Shown one piece after another: positions 44,474 to 53,746 of a DNA stretch of 64,000 bases. Each line of letters starts with the position of its first letter. Position 1 is the first letter of the stretch. Source of the DNA: Niastella soli (lineage in GTDB: Bacteria; Bacteroidota; Bacteroidia; Chitinophagales; Chitinophagaceae); NCBI RefSeq assembly GCF_017742245.1, contig NZ_JAGHKO010000024.1, positions 1 to 64,000 on the forward strand. The letters are read 5' to 3'. The notes below the pieces were generated by a model. It was not told the DNA's origin and did no database searches. It saw only the letters and a program-made list of their open reading frames with translations. The position numbers and the translations under genes were made by a program.

Positions 44474-44797
44474 ATGAAAAAAATGATCGCCATTTGTGCG
44501 CTCGTATGCGCCTTTTCTTCTGTTTCTGCCAATTTTGGTGCAAAAACAAACGCTTTTGTTCAGCCCTTTAGTAAATCGTACGCTTTAGGTTACGGTGACT
44601 ACCTTTGGTTTACCGATGAAGAACTTACCAACCCAACTGGAACTTATTGCGACATTTTTTATGAAATCAACAGATTGAGCACTTATTATCCGGGCTATTT
44701 GTTTACTCATGTTCCATATGGCCCTCTTATGCCTTTTGAATATGGTATTGGAGATCCCTGGTTATACGCTGTTATTTATAGTGATTTAAAGCGATAA
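44474..44797 (+). CDS. Small secreted protein of unknown family, paralogue 1
   Basis: 107 residues. A signal peptide (MKKMIAICALVCAFSSVSA, cut near residue 19) precedes about 88 residues rich in Tyr, Phe and Pro with one cysteine (TYCDIFYEINRLS). Conserved blocks shared with the protein at 45935 are YLWFTDE, LTNPTG, YYPGYLF, HVPYG, FEYG, PWLYA and the terminal IYSDLKR; 55 of the last 65 residues are identical. No known domain is recognised. The gene has its own spacer and a terminator hairpin downstream. Confidence 0.85.
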   Translation: MKKMIAICALVCAFSSVSANFGAKTNAFVQPFSKSYALGYGDYLWFTDEELTNPTGTYCDIFYEINRLSTYYPGYLFTHVPYGPLMPFEYGIGDPWLYAVIYSDLKR

Positions 44798-44812
44798 TAG
44801 TTAATTCAAATG

Positions 44813-44846
44813 AAAGCCTGGCTGCCAACTTGGTAGATCAGGCTTT
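44813..44846. terminator. Bidirectional terminator between small secreted protein and hydrolase
   Basis: AAAGCCTG (44813-44820) pairs with CAGGCTTT (44839-44846), and the loop pairs internally (CTGCCAA with TTGGTAG, one wobble). It separates convergent genes and overlaps the stop codon of the minus-strand hydrolase. Confidence 0.75.
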
Positions 44847-45531
44847 ATTTTATAAACTTTCTTATCATAAACGCCAAAAGCGACAAGTTTACCTGTTCAA
44901 ATGCATGCGGTGTGGCGGGTAGTACTCCTAACTGAGCATTGGGTAATTGTTTATAAACGGCCAGGGTTTCCTCGAGGGTAACCATTTTATCGCGGTCGCC
45001 CAGGAGTACCAGACAGGGGGTATTAATACCCGTGTAATCTTCCAGTTGCAATGTGTTGTTTGTACCTAAGTTGATCAATAGTTCCTTTGTTTTATCAAGG
45101 AGCGAGGTCCAGTTAACGGGCGCATGCCGTTGTTGTAATTGTTCCGCAAAGGCAGGTACTTTTTCCTGTATGGTTTTACTATCTAATAGCTTCACTTCTT
45201 TCGACGCAGTTTTCTCATCCCAATGAAATTTTGTTGCGAGAGTTACTACTTTAGTGATAGTATCTGGCATTTGTTGTGCTAAATACATAGCAATATATCC
45301 ACCTAAACTGTAACCGAAGACATTTACGGTTTTAATATTCATATCTTGAATGTATCTTGCAACATGTTCACTGAACGATTGAATAGTGAATGCGGACCCA
45401 GGAAGTGGTTGCCCACCATGACCACTTAAGTTGAATGTATGGACCTGGTAAGTATCTTCCAGTAAATGCACGAGCGGTTGAAACTGGTCTTTGCTGCCCA
45501 GGGCGCCATGTAAAAGAAGGAGGTGTTGCAT
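44845..45531 (-). CDS. Alpha/beta-fold hydrolase
   Basis: 228 residues, cytoplasmic. It shows the full alpha/beta hydrolase pattern: oxyanion loop LLLHGALGS, NLSGHGGQ, nucleophile elbow GYSLGG (Ser75), acid in LGDRDKMV and histidine in ATPHAFEQ near the C-terminus. The family includes esterases and lactonases; nothing identifies the substrate. It lies between, and on the opposite strand to, two paralogous small secreted proteins. Confidence 0.9.
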   Translation of the reverse strand: MQHLLLLHGALGSKDQFQPLVHLLEDTYQVHTFNLSGHGGQPLPGSAFTIQSFSEHVARYIQDMNIKTVNVFGYSLGGYIAMYLAQQMPDTITKVVTLATKFHWDEKTASKEVKLLDSKTIQEKVPAFAEQLQQRHAPVNWTSLLDKTKELLINLGTNNTLQLEDYTGINTPCLVLLGDRDKMVTLEETLAVYKQLPNAQLGVLPATPHAFEQVNLSLLAFMIRKFIK

Positions 45532-45934
45532 GGAGGATATATTATAAGTTTCAAATATACGTGATCAATAACAAGTGTAAACCATAACAATAACCTGTGA
45601 CGAGAAGATGACACCATTCATCTATGTGTATGAACGACTATTAGTCAATGGGTTTTATGTTGTGAGTTCTTTTCATTTGGGGCGCTATATTGAGGTGTTT
45701 TTTTGTCAAATCAATTAGTGCGTTGTATAATATTTAGGGGGTGTTTGTCGGATAAACTCCCCTGTAAGCACAAAAATGAATCGCTTAGCCATATGTAACC
45801 ACCTGCCTTTTGCCTGTTGCTGGCTCAAAGGTATTCCATACCCTTTTACGGGGATTGCTTTATCTGCGTTACATATCATGCCATGCGGAAATACTTTGTC
45901 TCTTATTGTTAACACCATAAAAACCTGATCAGTT
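45532..45934. other. Intergenic region upstream of small secreted paralogue 2
   Basis: No convincing coding frame is seen. A TACTTTG at 45892-45898 resembles a -7 box with one base missing. A minus-strand frame across 45715-46050 is antisense to the signal peptide of the next gene and is not believed. Confidence 0.35.
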
Positions 45935-46273
45935 ATGAAAAAAATGATCGCAGTGTTCGTTTTAGCCTGTACGTTTACTGCTGCTAGTGCTAATATAACT
46001 GCTAGCACAACTATCGCTGAAAAATCAATGGCATTCACACAGCCTTTCAATCAGTCATATGCATTGGAAGGGCAATACCTTTGGTTCACCGATGAAGACC
46101 TTACGAACCCAACTGGATCTTATTGTGACATTTTTTATGAGATCAATAGATTGAGTTCCTATTATCCGGGTTATTTATTTTCTCATGTTCCCTATGGGAA
46201 TTTGACAAATTTTGAATACGGCGTTGGAGTTCCCTGGTTATATGCTACTATTTACAGCGACCTGAAACGGTAG
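45935..46273 (+). CDS. Small secreted protein of unknown family, paralogue 2
   Basis: 112 residues. A signal peptide (MKKMIAVFVLACTFTAASA, cut near residue 19) is followed by a variable stretch, then the block shared with the protein at 44474: YLWFTDEDLTNPTG, YCDIFYEINRLS, YYPGYLF, HVPYG, FEYG, PWLYA, IYSDLKR. The first seven codons and the C-terminal 65 residues are the most conserved; the region after the signal peptide differs in length. The single mature cysteine is retained. Function unknown; the duplication suggests selection for dosage or diversification. Confidence 0.85.
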   Translation: MKKMIAVFVLACTFTAASANITASTTIAEKSMAFTQPFNQSYALEGQYLWFTDEDLTNPTGSYCDIFYEINRLSSYYPGYLFSHVPYGNLTNFEYGVGVPWLYATIYSDLKR

Positions 46274-46278
46274 ATCTT

Positions 46279-47718
46279 TTATTCGTATCCCGGATTTTGA
46301 GTCAGGGCGCGATTGCGTATTCGTTCATCATTCGGGATCGGCCAAAGGGCAGCGGTGGATTTCCAGGTAGCAGGCCGTAAGGCGCTCATGACCTCGTCTA
46401 TACGTTTTTTGCCGTCTGATGCTCGTGCCGGCCAGCGTTTGAGATCAAACCAACGATGGCCCCATTCAGCAAAAAACTCCATCCGCCGTTCCTGCTCTAC
46501 TGCCGCCAACACCTGGGTTTGTGTTGATATAGTTGTAAGATTTTGTAACCCCGCTCTTTTCCTGATCGTATTAAGATCATTCACTGCTTCGGGCAGTTGA
46601 TCTAACCGGGCACGGGCCTCCGCACGAATACAATATTGTTCTGCCAGGCGCAGCACCATATTGTATTCCTCCCGCGGAGTAGTAGCCGTGTTTTGTTTGT
46701 ATTTATAAGGAGATCTGTAGAGCTTTGTGCTTACCGTTACGGTCCTTATCCATGCCTGCCGAAGATCACCCACCTCAATATATTTTAACAGGGAATCACT
46801 CAGGACAAATGCAGGCCGGCCAGTCGGCACAACTGGTACAAAATAGCCCCCTTCAGCAGTATTATATCCAGGGGTCACCGGCATGAATTGCAGAATTGCC
46901 TCCCGGCTGTTATACCGGAATGTTTGCTGCAGATCAGTTTCCAATTGATAAATACCTGATTGGATCACTTCCGTTGAAGCATTAATGGCATCTTCCCATT
47001 CTTCACGATACAAATGAATTCTGGCCTGTAAAGCTTTAACCGCTAACCTGTTCACCCGCACCCGCGCCGATGGGAAATCGGGGGTGGAGGCATAGGTATT
47101 GGTTAAAAGGTCCTGCGCTTTGTTAAGGTCTGCGATCATTTGATCATAAACGTCCCTTACCTCAGATCTGGGGCGGTTGTAGTTTTTAGTGTAATCTGTT
47201 GTTAAAACCAGGGGAACATCGCCATATAAATTAACCAGGTAAAAATAGGTAAAGGCCCTTAGAAAATAGGCTTCCCCCGTCAGTTGGTCCCGTAAGGCGG
47301 GTGTTACTGCGTGGTTATCCGTTAGTCCTAATATCAGGTCATTACACTGGTAAACATATAAGTAGAAGTTGGTCCAGATATATAATGTTGTACTGTTATC
47401 AGAAGGGAGGCTGTTTGACAGGAATGGGGTGTCTTCCAGTAAGACACTGGTCCGGTTTAGATCATCCGATGACAACCCGGGATAACGGCTCATATAACCA
47501 TTGAACGGCCCAAAGGTTTCCATCATTTTATAATAGATCCCAATTAAAGCTGCTTGTGCCATAGAATCGTTGGCATATACCTGAGGTGTGACCACTTTAT
47601 TACTAGGTGATCCGGCGTCCAGTAATTTATTACAACCGGCTATCAGGGTCGGTGCTGTAACCAATACTATTAAAACAAACCATTTATTAAATAACCTGAA
47701 CAGAGGCATGTTGTACAT
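46279..47718 (-). CDS. RagB/SusD family outer membrane lipoprotein (sigma/FecR-linked locus)
   Basis: 479 residues, or 476 from the second methionine. The leader ends L-I-A-G-C (Cys29), giving a surface lipoprotein. SusD features include LTGEAYFLRAFTYFYLVNLYGDVPLV, RVNRLAVKALQARIHLYREEW, RLAEQYCIRAEARARLDQL and EQERRMEFFAEWGHRWFDLKRW, ending NPGYE. It follows its SusC-like partner with one base between stop and start regions, so the two are translated from one message. The only five bases between its stop and the convergent small secreted gene leave no room for a separate terminator. Confidence 0.94.
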   Translation of the reverse strand: MYNMPLFRLFNKWFVLIVLVTAPTLIAGCNKLLDAGSPSNKVVTPQVYANDSMAQAALIGIYYKMMETFGPFNGYMSRYPGLSSDDLNRTSVLLEDTPFLSNSLPSDNSTTLYIWTNFYLYVYQCNDLILGLTDNHAVTPALRDQLTGEAYFLRAFTYFYLVNLYGDVPLVLTTDYTKNYNRPRSEVRDVYDQMIADLNKAQDLLTNTYASTPDFPSARVRVNRLAVKALQARIHLYREEWEDAINASTEVIQSGIYQLETDLQQTFRYNSREAILQFMPVTPGYNTAEGGYFVPVVPTGRPAFVLSDSLLKYIEVGDLRQAWIRTVTVSTKLYRSPYKYKQNTATTPREEYNMVLRLAEQYCIRAEARARLDQLPEAVNDLNTIRKRAGLQNLTTISTQTQVLAAVEQERRMEFFAEWGHRWFDLKRWPARASDGKKRIDEVMSALRPATWKSTAALWPIPNDERIRNRALTQNPGYE

Positions 47719-47719
47719 T

Positions 47720-50700
47720 TTATAAGGTTATTTGTAAACCCACCGTAAGTGTTTTTTGTAAAGGCAAACTAAACGGATTCTGTAACTCCGGGTCAGCTCC
47801 CTTGTAAGGGGTTATGGTAAATAAATTTTCCGCACTGGTATAAACATTGGCCGCTTTTATATGCTTTTGCTTACAAAATTTCTCTGGCAACGTATACGTC
47901 AGTTGGGCAACTTTCAACCGGATATAGGACGCATCCACCAGTTGCGCATCAGAGGTTACCCAGTTATTAATGGAATTTTTTACAGGACCATTAGTTAAGG
48001 TACTCACTTTTTGCCAGGACGCTTCATCTCCTTTTTGTCGCCAGCGATTGAGTAACTCAGTTGGCAGGTTGGTAAAGAAAACATCATTGGTTTGACCCGG
48101 GGGCAGATCCCTGTAGAAATAATATAAAAAATGGGGGGCCTTTTGCTGACGGAATTCAAAATAGGTGCTTAATTCAAACTGCTTAAAACGAAATGAGTTT
48201 CGAAGACCGCCAAAGAAGGAGGGATCCATTTTACTGGCCAGTAAGGCATTGGGATCTTCCACCCTGAACAACCCACTATCCGCGTCAACGCCCGTGTAAT
48301 GCGGGCCTATCGCAATATTGAGTGGCTTGCCAATCATCACATATTTAGAATAGCTCGTATTCTCCAGGTCGTCAAACTTTACCAGCTTGTTTTGGGGAAT
48401 GGCCAGGGTTAACTTGCTACACCAGGTAAAGGCGCCCCAGCTCTTTTTTACCGCTATATCGGCCTCTATGCCCGTATTTTGGATGATGGCAGGGAAATTC
48501 TGTACCACGCTTCCAAACCCCGTTTGAGCAGGCAACGAAGATGTTATGACCTGGTTCTGGCTTCGGTTATAATAACCGGCTATAGTCGTTGTAAAGATGT
48601 CGTTAAACCGCATCTCAAGCCCGGTTTCCAGCTTCCGGGTAATTTCCCATTGATAATAAGGGTTAGCTAATCCGGTAGGATAAATGCCATATAAACCCTG
48701 GTAGGCCTGTGCCGCCTTACTCCAGGTGTTCAAATAGGCATAATCGCCGATCTGGTCATTACCGGTAGAACCATAACTGGCCCTTAATTTGGCATAACTG
48801 TTATCTCCATTTTTAGTCCGCTTTTCCCAGAAGATCCAACCGGCGCCAATAGCGCCAAAGTTGGCATACCGGTGTTCAGGGCCAAAACGGGAAGAACCAT
48901 CGCGGCGTGCCGTTAAACTAAGAAAATACTTATCCCTGAAATTGAGTTTTACCCGGCCAAAGGTCGAAAGGAATAAATACCTCGATTTGTCTGACGTATT
49001 GGTTATTGTTTTTGCAGCGGAAGGGATCCCCAACAGGCCATCATCAAGATAACCCCCATACGAGTTTTTCCACTGTTCGTTTGTTTGGGCCGACCAGAAT
49101 GCACCCAGTACGGCTTGCACCTGTATTTGCTGCCAAAGTGAATCGGTATAGTGCAAACCAGGTTCCACCATCCAGGTAGTAAACCGGTTGCCCGCTTCAG
49201 TATAATTGCGTTCTACAGTCTGGTCCGGGTTCTGTGCTATGGCTGGCAGCTTGCTTTTTTCTTTCACATAGATCTGCTGATAACCTACAGAGGTTTCGAG
49301 GCGCAGCTTTCTGAGCAACCTATATTGCAGGTAGGTATGCAGCGAAGTATTCTCTGTTTGAATATTATCGGTCTTTTGAAAAAAGCTTAAGGGGTTCTTG
49401 AAAGAGGCGCCTTTTTCTTTCCACACCAGATGCCCCACACTATCGGTAAAATCAGGGGCATTGGGCGCCAGCAAAGTGGCATACATCACGTTTTCGGTTA
49501 ACCACTTGTTTTCGGTAGTGGAGCGATAAGCGGAGACCCCGGTTTTTAATTTCTTGTTTTTTGACCGGTAATAAAAATCTGACATTAATGACCAGCGTTT
49601 GCCGTAAATATTGGAAGGCAGGGTGGCATTCTGGCTGCTGTAACCACCATTTAATAAAAACTGAAACAGGGAGTCACCCTGGGAAAACGAAAAGTGTTCG
49701 TTTAAAATATTGGAGGTGCCGCCCAGTAACCATTTATTCATATCCCTGTACCTGGTGGTGTCCCATGATAACAGATCGGGTGCTTTGGCCGCTGTAAGTA
49801 CTATTTTATCATTGGCAAATGCCTCCCGCCGCATGTCCAGGTACTCTGAGGTGTTCATCAACGACATAACGGGGAGCGACTGACCCATGCCGTATGACAT
49901 AGATACCGTTAACTGCGGTGTTTTGGAGACCCCTTTTTTAGTAGTGATCAGAATAACGCCATTGCCCCCGCGCGCCCCATATATACTGGTAGCTTCTGCA
50001 TCCTTCAACACCGTAATGCTTTCTATATCCAGTGGGTTCATGGTAGTAAAAGGATCAAAGCCAACAGCGGACACACCAGGAGCCTGGGGTGTCCCTACCA
50101 TGGTGCTTAATTGGTTTACCGGGCGCAGGGAAGGAGCCCAGGGAATACCATTTACCACAAATAAAGGGCTGTTTGATGGGCGATACAATATTGCTGCATT
50201 GGGGCCAATAGACGTAGGCCCGCGGAATTGAAATTTATGGGTGGCGCCAAATAAACCACTGGTCGGTGGTGCTAATACGCCTGAAATATTTTCTTGAATG
50301 ATCTTCAATACATCTCCATTCGGCGTAATACTGGGCCGGATCTGCGATACGCCTGCGGTATTTCCTCTGTCTCTGGTGGATGAATATCCTTTTACGATCG
50401 CAACCTCCAGGTTAGGGTCCTGCAGTTCCATCCGGACAACCAACTGTTTGTGGCTGTTTTGCCAGGGAATTATAACCGGTTTATAATTAACGTAAGTGAT
50501 CTCCAATGTATCATTGAGGGTCCAGATCAGGCTAAACTCACCCTGATTTTTACTGTCGTTAACATATTTGCCAGATCGCAATTGTACGGTGGCGCCAGGG
50601 AGCGGGTTAGCCGAGTCGTTCAACACAATACCCGTAATGCGATACTGAAAATGTTCGCGGCTGCTTTCGATCTCTGCATTTTCCTTTTGGAGAATAGCCA

Positions 50701-50971
50701 GGCGGTTGGCTATGATGCTACATTTTAAATAGGGCTGTTCTGCAAATATCCTTTGCAGTAAACTATCATTTACCGGGTTCAGGGGTATATATACAGGCAT
50801 AGCCCATTTCATGATCTTGGGATCATAAACAGCTTCTTTGAATACGCCTTTAGATCTTAATATTTTTAGTGCTTTTTCAAGGGAATGAACTTTTCCACCA
50901 GGATCATCATCCTGCCCCCTTGCCACACTAATACAACATACCATAACCAAATAACCAAGAATCTTTTTCAT
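47720..50971 (-). CDS. SusC-like TonB-dependent receptor with N-terminal STN-like domain
   Basis: 1083 residues from ATG 50971, which begins a good signal peptide (MKKILGYLVMVCCISVARGQ); the frame is open 20 codons further. Residues about 30-95 (SLEKALKILRSKGVF through SIIANRLAILQK) resemble a degenerate secretin/TonB short N-terminal (STN) domain. A carboxypeptidase-regulatory-like domain (ITGIVLNDSANPLPGATV), the linker EVAIVKGYSSTRDRGNTAG, a plug (FRGPTSIG, LFVVNGIPW, IESITVLKDAEATSIYGARG) and the barrel follow. STN-bearing SusC proteins signal substrate occupancy to a FecR anti-sigma factor, and a FecR gene and ECF sigma gene lie directly upstream. Confidence 0.92.
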   Translation of the reverse strand: MKKILGYLVMVCCISVARGQDDDPGGKVHSLEKALKILRSKGVFKEAVYDPKIMKWAMPVYIPLNPVNDSLLQRIFAEQPYLKCSIIANRLAILQKENAEIESSREHFQYRITGIVLNDSANPLPGATVQLRSGKYVNDSKNQGEFSLIWTLNDTLEITYVNYKPVIIPWQNSHKQLVVRMELQDPNLEVAIVKGYSSTRDRGNTAGVSQIRPSITPNGDVLKIIQENISGVLAPPTSGLFGATHKFQFRGPTSIGPNAAILYRPSNSPLFVVNGIPWAPSLRPVNQLSTMVGTPQAPGVSAVGFDPFTTMNPLDIESITVLKDAEATSIYGARGGNGVILITTKKGVSKTPQLTVSMSYGMGQSLPVMSLMNTSEYLDMRREAFANDKIVLTAAKAPDLLSWDTTRYRDMNKWLLGGTSNILNEHFSFSQGDSLFQFLLNGGYSSQNATLPSNIYGKRWSLMSDFYYRSKNKKLKTGVSAYRSTTENKWLTENVMYATLLAPNAPDFTDSVGHLVWKEKGASFKNPLSFFQKTDNIQTENTSLHTYLQYRLLRKLRLETSVGYQQIYVKEKSKLPAIAQNPDQTVERNYTEAGNRFTTWMVEPGLHYTDSLWQQIQVQAVLGAFWSAQTNEQWKNSYGGYLDDGLLGIPSAAKTITNTSDKSRYLFLSTFGRVKLNFRDKYFLSLTARRDGSSRFGPEHRYANFGAIGAGWIFWEKRTKNGDNSYAKLRASYGSTGNDQIGDYAYLNTWSKAAQAYQGLYGIYPTGLANPYYQWEITRKLETGLEMRFNDIFTTTIAGYYNRSQNQVITSSLPAQTGFGSVVQNFPAIIQNTGIEADIAVKKSWGAFTWCSKLTLAIPQNKLVKFDDLENTSYSKYVMIGKPLNIAIGPHYTGVDADSGLFRVEDPNALLASKMDPSFFGGLRNSFRFKQFELSTYFEFRQQKAPHFLYYFYRDLPPGQTNDVFFTNLPTELLNRWRQKGDEASWQKVSTLTNGPVKNSINNWVTSDAQLVDASYIRLKVAQLTYTLPEKFCKQKHIKAANVYTSAENLFTITPYKGADPELQNPFSLPLQKTLTVGLQITL

Positions 50972-51508
50972 ACGGTGTGTTATTTCCGATAAAACGCGTT
51001 CAGTTAAAAATCCAGGATTAGCGCATAACAATCAGGCTGGTACGAATAATAAATACTATAATGTCTGGTTGTGCGTGCGTAACTGACACCTGGTTTGGTT
51101 AGATATCAGTCATGAAGTTATAAAAATGATTGTTTTTTAACTGTTCTTTTTTCAGAAATGGGGGTAGGGGGTTAAGCAGTTTACGGGCACACATACATGT
51201 AATTTTTCAAAATGTAAAGTAAATAAACAATGCCCGCACTTGCCAGAAATATTTTCATGGCACGGCAGGCGATAAGGTTGCATATTAAAAAAGTGTTGTC
51301 AACTATCTGCGAAGATAGCAACCGGTGGGAATCTGGTTGGTTATGGGTGGTAAAAATAGGATTGCTGAGTAGCTTTTACAAACTACTCAGCTTATTGATG
51401 CTTAATCTCAAAGGTGGTTTAATGGGACCTAATGGTATTCTCTGCGAAGTACAGCCTAACTATAAGATTTTTATTAATAATTTTTTTATTGTGTGTTTTA
51501 AGGATTAA
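50972..51508. other. Spacer between FecR and SusC genes, with a hairpin
   Basis: No convincing gene is seen; a plus-strand frame at 51230-51508 has no recognisable features. GCTGAGTAG (51364-51372) pairs perfectly with CTACTCAGC (51383-51391), about 120 bases past the FecR stop, and may end the sigma/FecR message although no T-run follows. The promoter recognised by the upstream ECF sigma factor should lie between this hairpin and 50971. Confidence 0.45.
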
Positions 51509-52753
51509 TTATTTATTTTTTTCTTTAGCTACCACTGTGTGGTCTTGAAGAGTAAACCGAACACTCAGGTTCGTATTTAACAGTTCAAGCACTTTGCTTA
51601 ATGGTTGCGATCTTTCAACAGTACCGGTTAAAATGGAAGTGGTTTCTGTAGTACCAGCTTCTATTTGTGTGTCAACATTGTACCAGCGTTTTATTTGCTC
51701 CAGGATCGACTTCACCGATTCGCCTTCCAGGTTGATCAGGCCATTTTTCCAGGCCAGTGCCTGCAACATCTCCTGCTGGTTCTTATTCTTTACCGCTATA
51801 TTATCCCCTGAAACAATTGCCTGCTGATTGGGCTTTATAGTCGTTGCAGCAGCGCCATGTTGTACGGCTACAGCGCCGGTTACCAGGGTAGTGGTTACCT
51901 GTTTATCGGTCTCATACGCCCTTACGTTAAACTTTGTACCCAGTACTTTTACTTCAGTACCATTTGCCATTACATGGAAAGGCTTTGCTTTATTATGGGC
52001 CACTTCAAAATAACCTTCCCCTATAATTTCAACAACCCGGTCATTGCCTTCAAATGCGGTTGGATACTTCAGTGATGAACCGGCATTTAACCATACTATT
52101 GAGCCATCAGCCAGGGTGACTTTATATTCGCCACCATACGGTGTGGTTAACGTATTGTTCAATGCTTTGGCACCCGTTCTATGGGCTGATACTTTATATA
52201 CGATCTGGTTATCTTTCTGTTTGTTGATCTCCATTTGCTCCTGATAAGCGACCACACCGGCTGGCAGCGTCTCCAGATCGATCTGGCTGTTATCTGCCAG
52301 GGTCAATACCGCACGTACTCTTCCCGGCTCAATGGCTTTCTGGGCAACAGCCATACCCTGTGTTGGTACAACGTTATGCTTATCGTTATTGATAAATTGG
52401 TAAAGGGCGTATACGCCAACAATACTCGTTGTTAATACGGCTGCAGCGAGCATCCAGGTACGTCTTCCGATCCTGGCTGTAGGTTGCTGCAGAACCGGGA
52501 TTTCCTGTTGGGCCGACTGCGTCAGGGAATGAGCTGCCTCAATACTTTCCCATACTTCGTCTTTTTTGCTTTCCAGTTTATTATAAAGTCCAACGTATTC
52601 CAAAACGCGGGGATCGGTTGCATCTACTTTCATTAATTCTGCAGCTTCGCCCGACGTCCACTCCTCACAAATTTTTTGTTCATCATTGGTCAAAGGCACT
52701 TCATCGCTTTTCCCAAATGCTAGTTGGGTAATTTTTTCAGATAGTGCTTTCAT
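51509..52753 (-). CDS. FecR family anti-sigma factor
   Basis: 414 residues, an inner-membrane anti-sigma factor. A cytoplasmic N-terminal part (1-97) binds the sigma factor, a single helix spans residues 99-120 (WMLAAAVLTTSIVGVYALYQ), and the periplasmic part has the FecR domain (TPYGGEYKVTLADGSIVWLN, GEGYFEVAHNKAKPFHV, VLGTKFNVRAY) and a C-terminal DUF4974 domain (LEGESVKSILEQIKRWYNV). It receives the signal from the STN domain of the SusC-like receptor encoded downstream. It follows the sigma gene on the same strand after 147 bases. Confidence 0.94.
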   Translation of the reverse strand: MKALSEKITQLAFGKSDEVPLTNDEQKICEEWTSGEAAELMKVDATDPRVLEYVGLYNKLESKKDEVWESIEAAHSLTQSAQQEIPVLQQPTARIGRRTWMLAAAVLTTSIVGVYALYQFINNDKHNVVPTQGMAVAQKAIEPGRVRAVLTLADNSQIDLETLPAGVVAYQEQMEINKQKDNQIVYKVSAHRTGAKALNNTLTTPYGGEYKVTLADGSIVWLNAGSSLKYPTAFEGNDRVVEIIGEGYFEVAHNKAKPFHVMANGTEVKVLGTKFNVRAYETDKQVTTTLVTGAVAVQHGAAATTIKPNQQAIVSGDNIAVKNKNQQEMLQALAWKNGLINLEGESVKSILEQIKRWYNVDTQIEAGTTETTSILTGTVERSQPLSKVLELLNTNLSVRFTLQDHTVVAKEKNK

Positions 52754-52900
52754 TTTGTTCGATTTGTAAGGTTAATTGGTAATAAGGTTTAATTAATGTG
52801 CTTTGCTGTTCCCCTAAAATCAGCGTGTTTTTCTTCTCTCTATCTATAAAACAACGAACACCTGCTGAACATTAAGAAATTGCGAAACATTTTTTTATTT

Positions 52901-53509
52901 CTACCCAAAATAAAGTTTACAGAGTATCATCAATAGGATAATTACGACAGGCACACCGTACTTGCCACCGTTCTGTTCAATATACTCACGTAACCGCGAG
53001 ATGCCTTTCGATTTCTGCGTATATACCTGGTTTGGACTAATATTCAGTGTTTTAGCTATCTCATCAGGTTGCATGTTCTGCATTGTTAACCTGATGACCG
53101 CAGCGCATTGCTTTTCCAGTTTGCCCAATCCCGCTTCAATCAGCCGGCGCAAATGGTCCATTTCATATTTTTTATTAATGCTGGGATCTTCGGCTATTGG
53201 TAAATCGTCAGATAACTTCTTACGGAAAGGATCATCCTTTTGTGCAGTTCTTAAATAGTTTAAAGCGCCATTCCTGGCAGAGATGTACAGATAAGCCTTT
53301 AATTGCTCTACTGCATTGAAGGTGAGCTTTTTGCTCAATAATTTTGTAATGGCCGAGATGGCGATATCTTCCGATTCGTCTTCATTATCGATCATGCGAT
53401 AAACGAATACCGTTAGGTCTGCAAAAGTTGTTTTGAATAACTCCGCATGGGCAGCCGGTTCGTTATTGTTTAACCTGAGTAGAAGATCGTTCGTGATATG
53501 CATGGGCAT
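52901..53509 (-). CDS. ECF RNA polymerase sigma factor with C-terminal hydrophobic tail
   Basis: 202 residues. Region 2 (LFKTTFADLTVFVYRMIDNEDESEDIA) and region 4 with an HTH (QPDEIAKTLNISPNQVYTQKSKGISRLREYI) define a FecI-like ECF sigma factor. After region 4 the chain continues with a predicted membrane-spanning end (VPVVIILLMILCKLYF), which would hold the sigma factor at the membrane near its FecR partner. It probably drives the SusC/SusD pair at 46279-50971. A housekeeping-type promoter lies about 130 bases upstream. Confidence 0.93.
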   Translation of the reverse strand: MPMHITNDLLLRLNNNEPAAHAELFKTTFADLTVFVYRMIDNEDESEDIAISAITKLLSKKLTFNAVEQLKAYLYISARNGALNYLRTAQKDDPFRKKLSDDLPIAEDPSINKKYEMDHLRRLIEAGLGKLEKQCAAVIRLTMQNMQPDEIAKTLNISPNQVYTQKSKGISRLREYIEQNGGKYGVPVVIILLMILCKLYFG

Positions 53510-53638
53510 TCATTTTTTAATTACACCTGTTTAGGGGGAAAAGAACAGCTCCTGAAAGAATATGCTTTATGCAAAAAGCACGCTCTTTTCAGCGGGAAGA
53601 ATTACACGAACCTTAGGGGGAAATAAGGTTTTGCGACG

Positions 53639-53670
53639 CAAGTATAAAAAAACTTTTAATAAGATGCAAA
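53639..53670 (-). promoter_or_regulatory. Putative sigma-A promoter of the ECF sigma gene
   Basis: Read on the minus strand, TTTG (53670-53667) is followed after 20 bases by TATACTTG (53646-53639), one mismatch from TAnnTTTG. It would give a leader of about 120 bases before the sigma ATG at 53509. Confidence 0.55.
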
Positions 53671-53746
53671 CAGCCGTTTGTATAAATTTATTTTTAAAGC
53701 GTGATGGGGGCATTCTGCCGGGATTGCTCCGGTTTTGCTGCGCGCC

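Noticed and set aside
45715-46050. 111-codon minus-strand frame with a hydrophobic N-terminus
   Set aside because: Its apparent hydrophobic segment is the antisense of the signal peptide of the small secreted protein at 45935.
51230-51508. 92-codon plus-strand frame between SusC and FecR genes
   Set aside because: No recognisable domain or start signal, and it contains the hairpin at 51364-51391.
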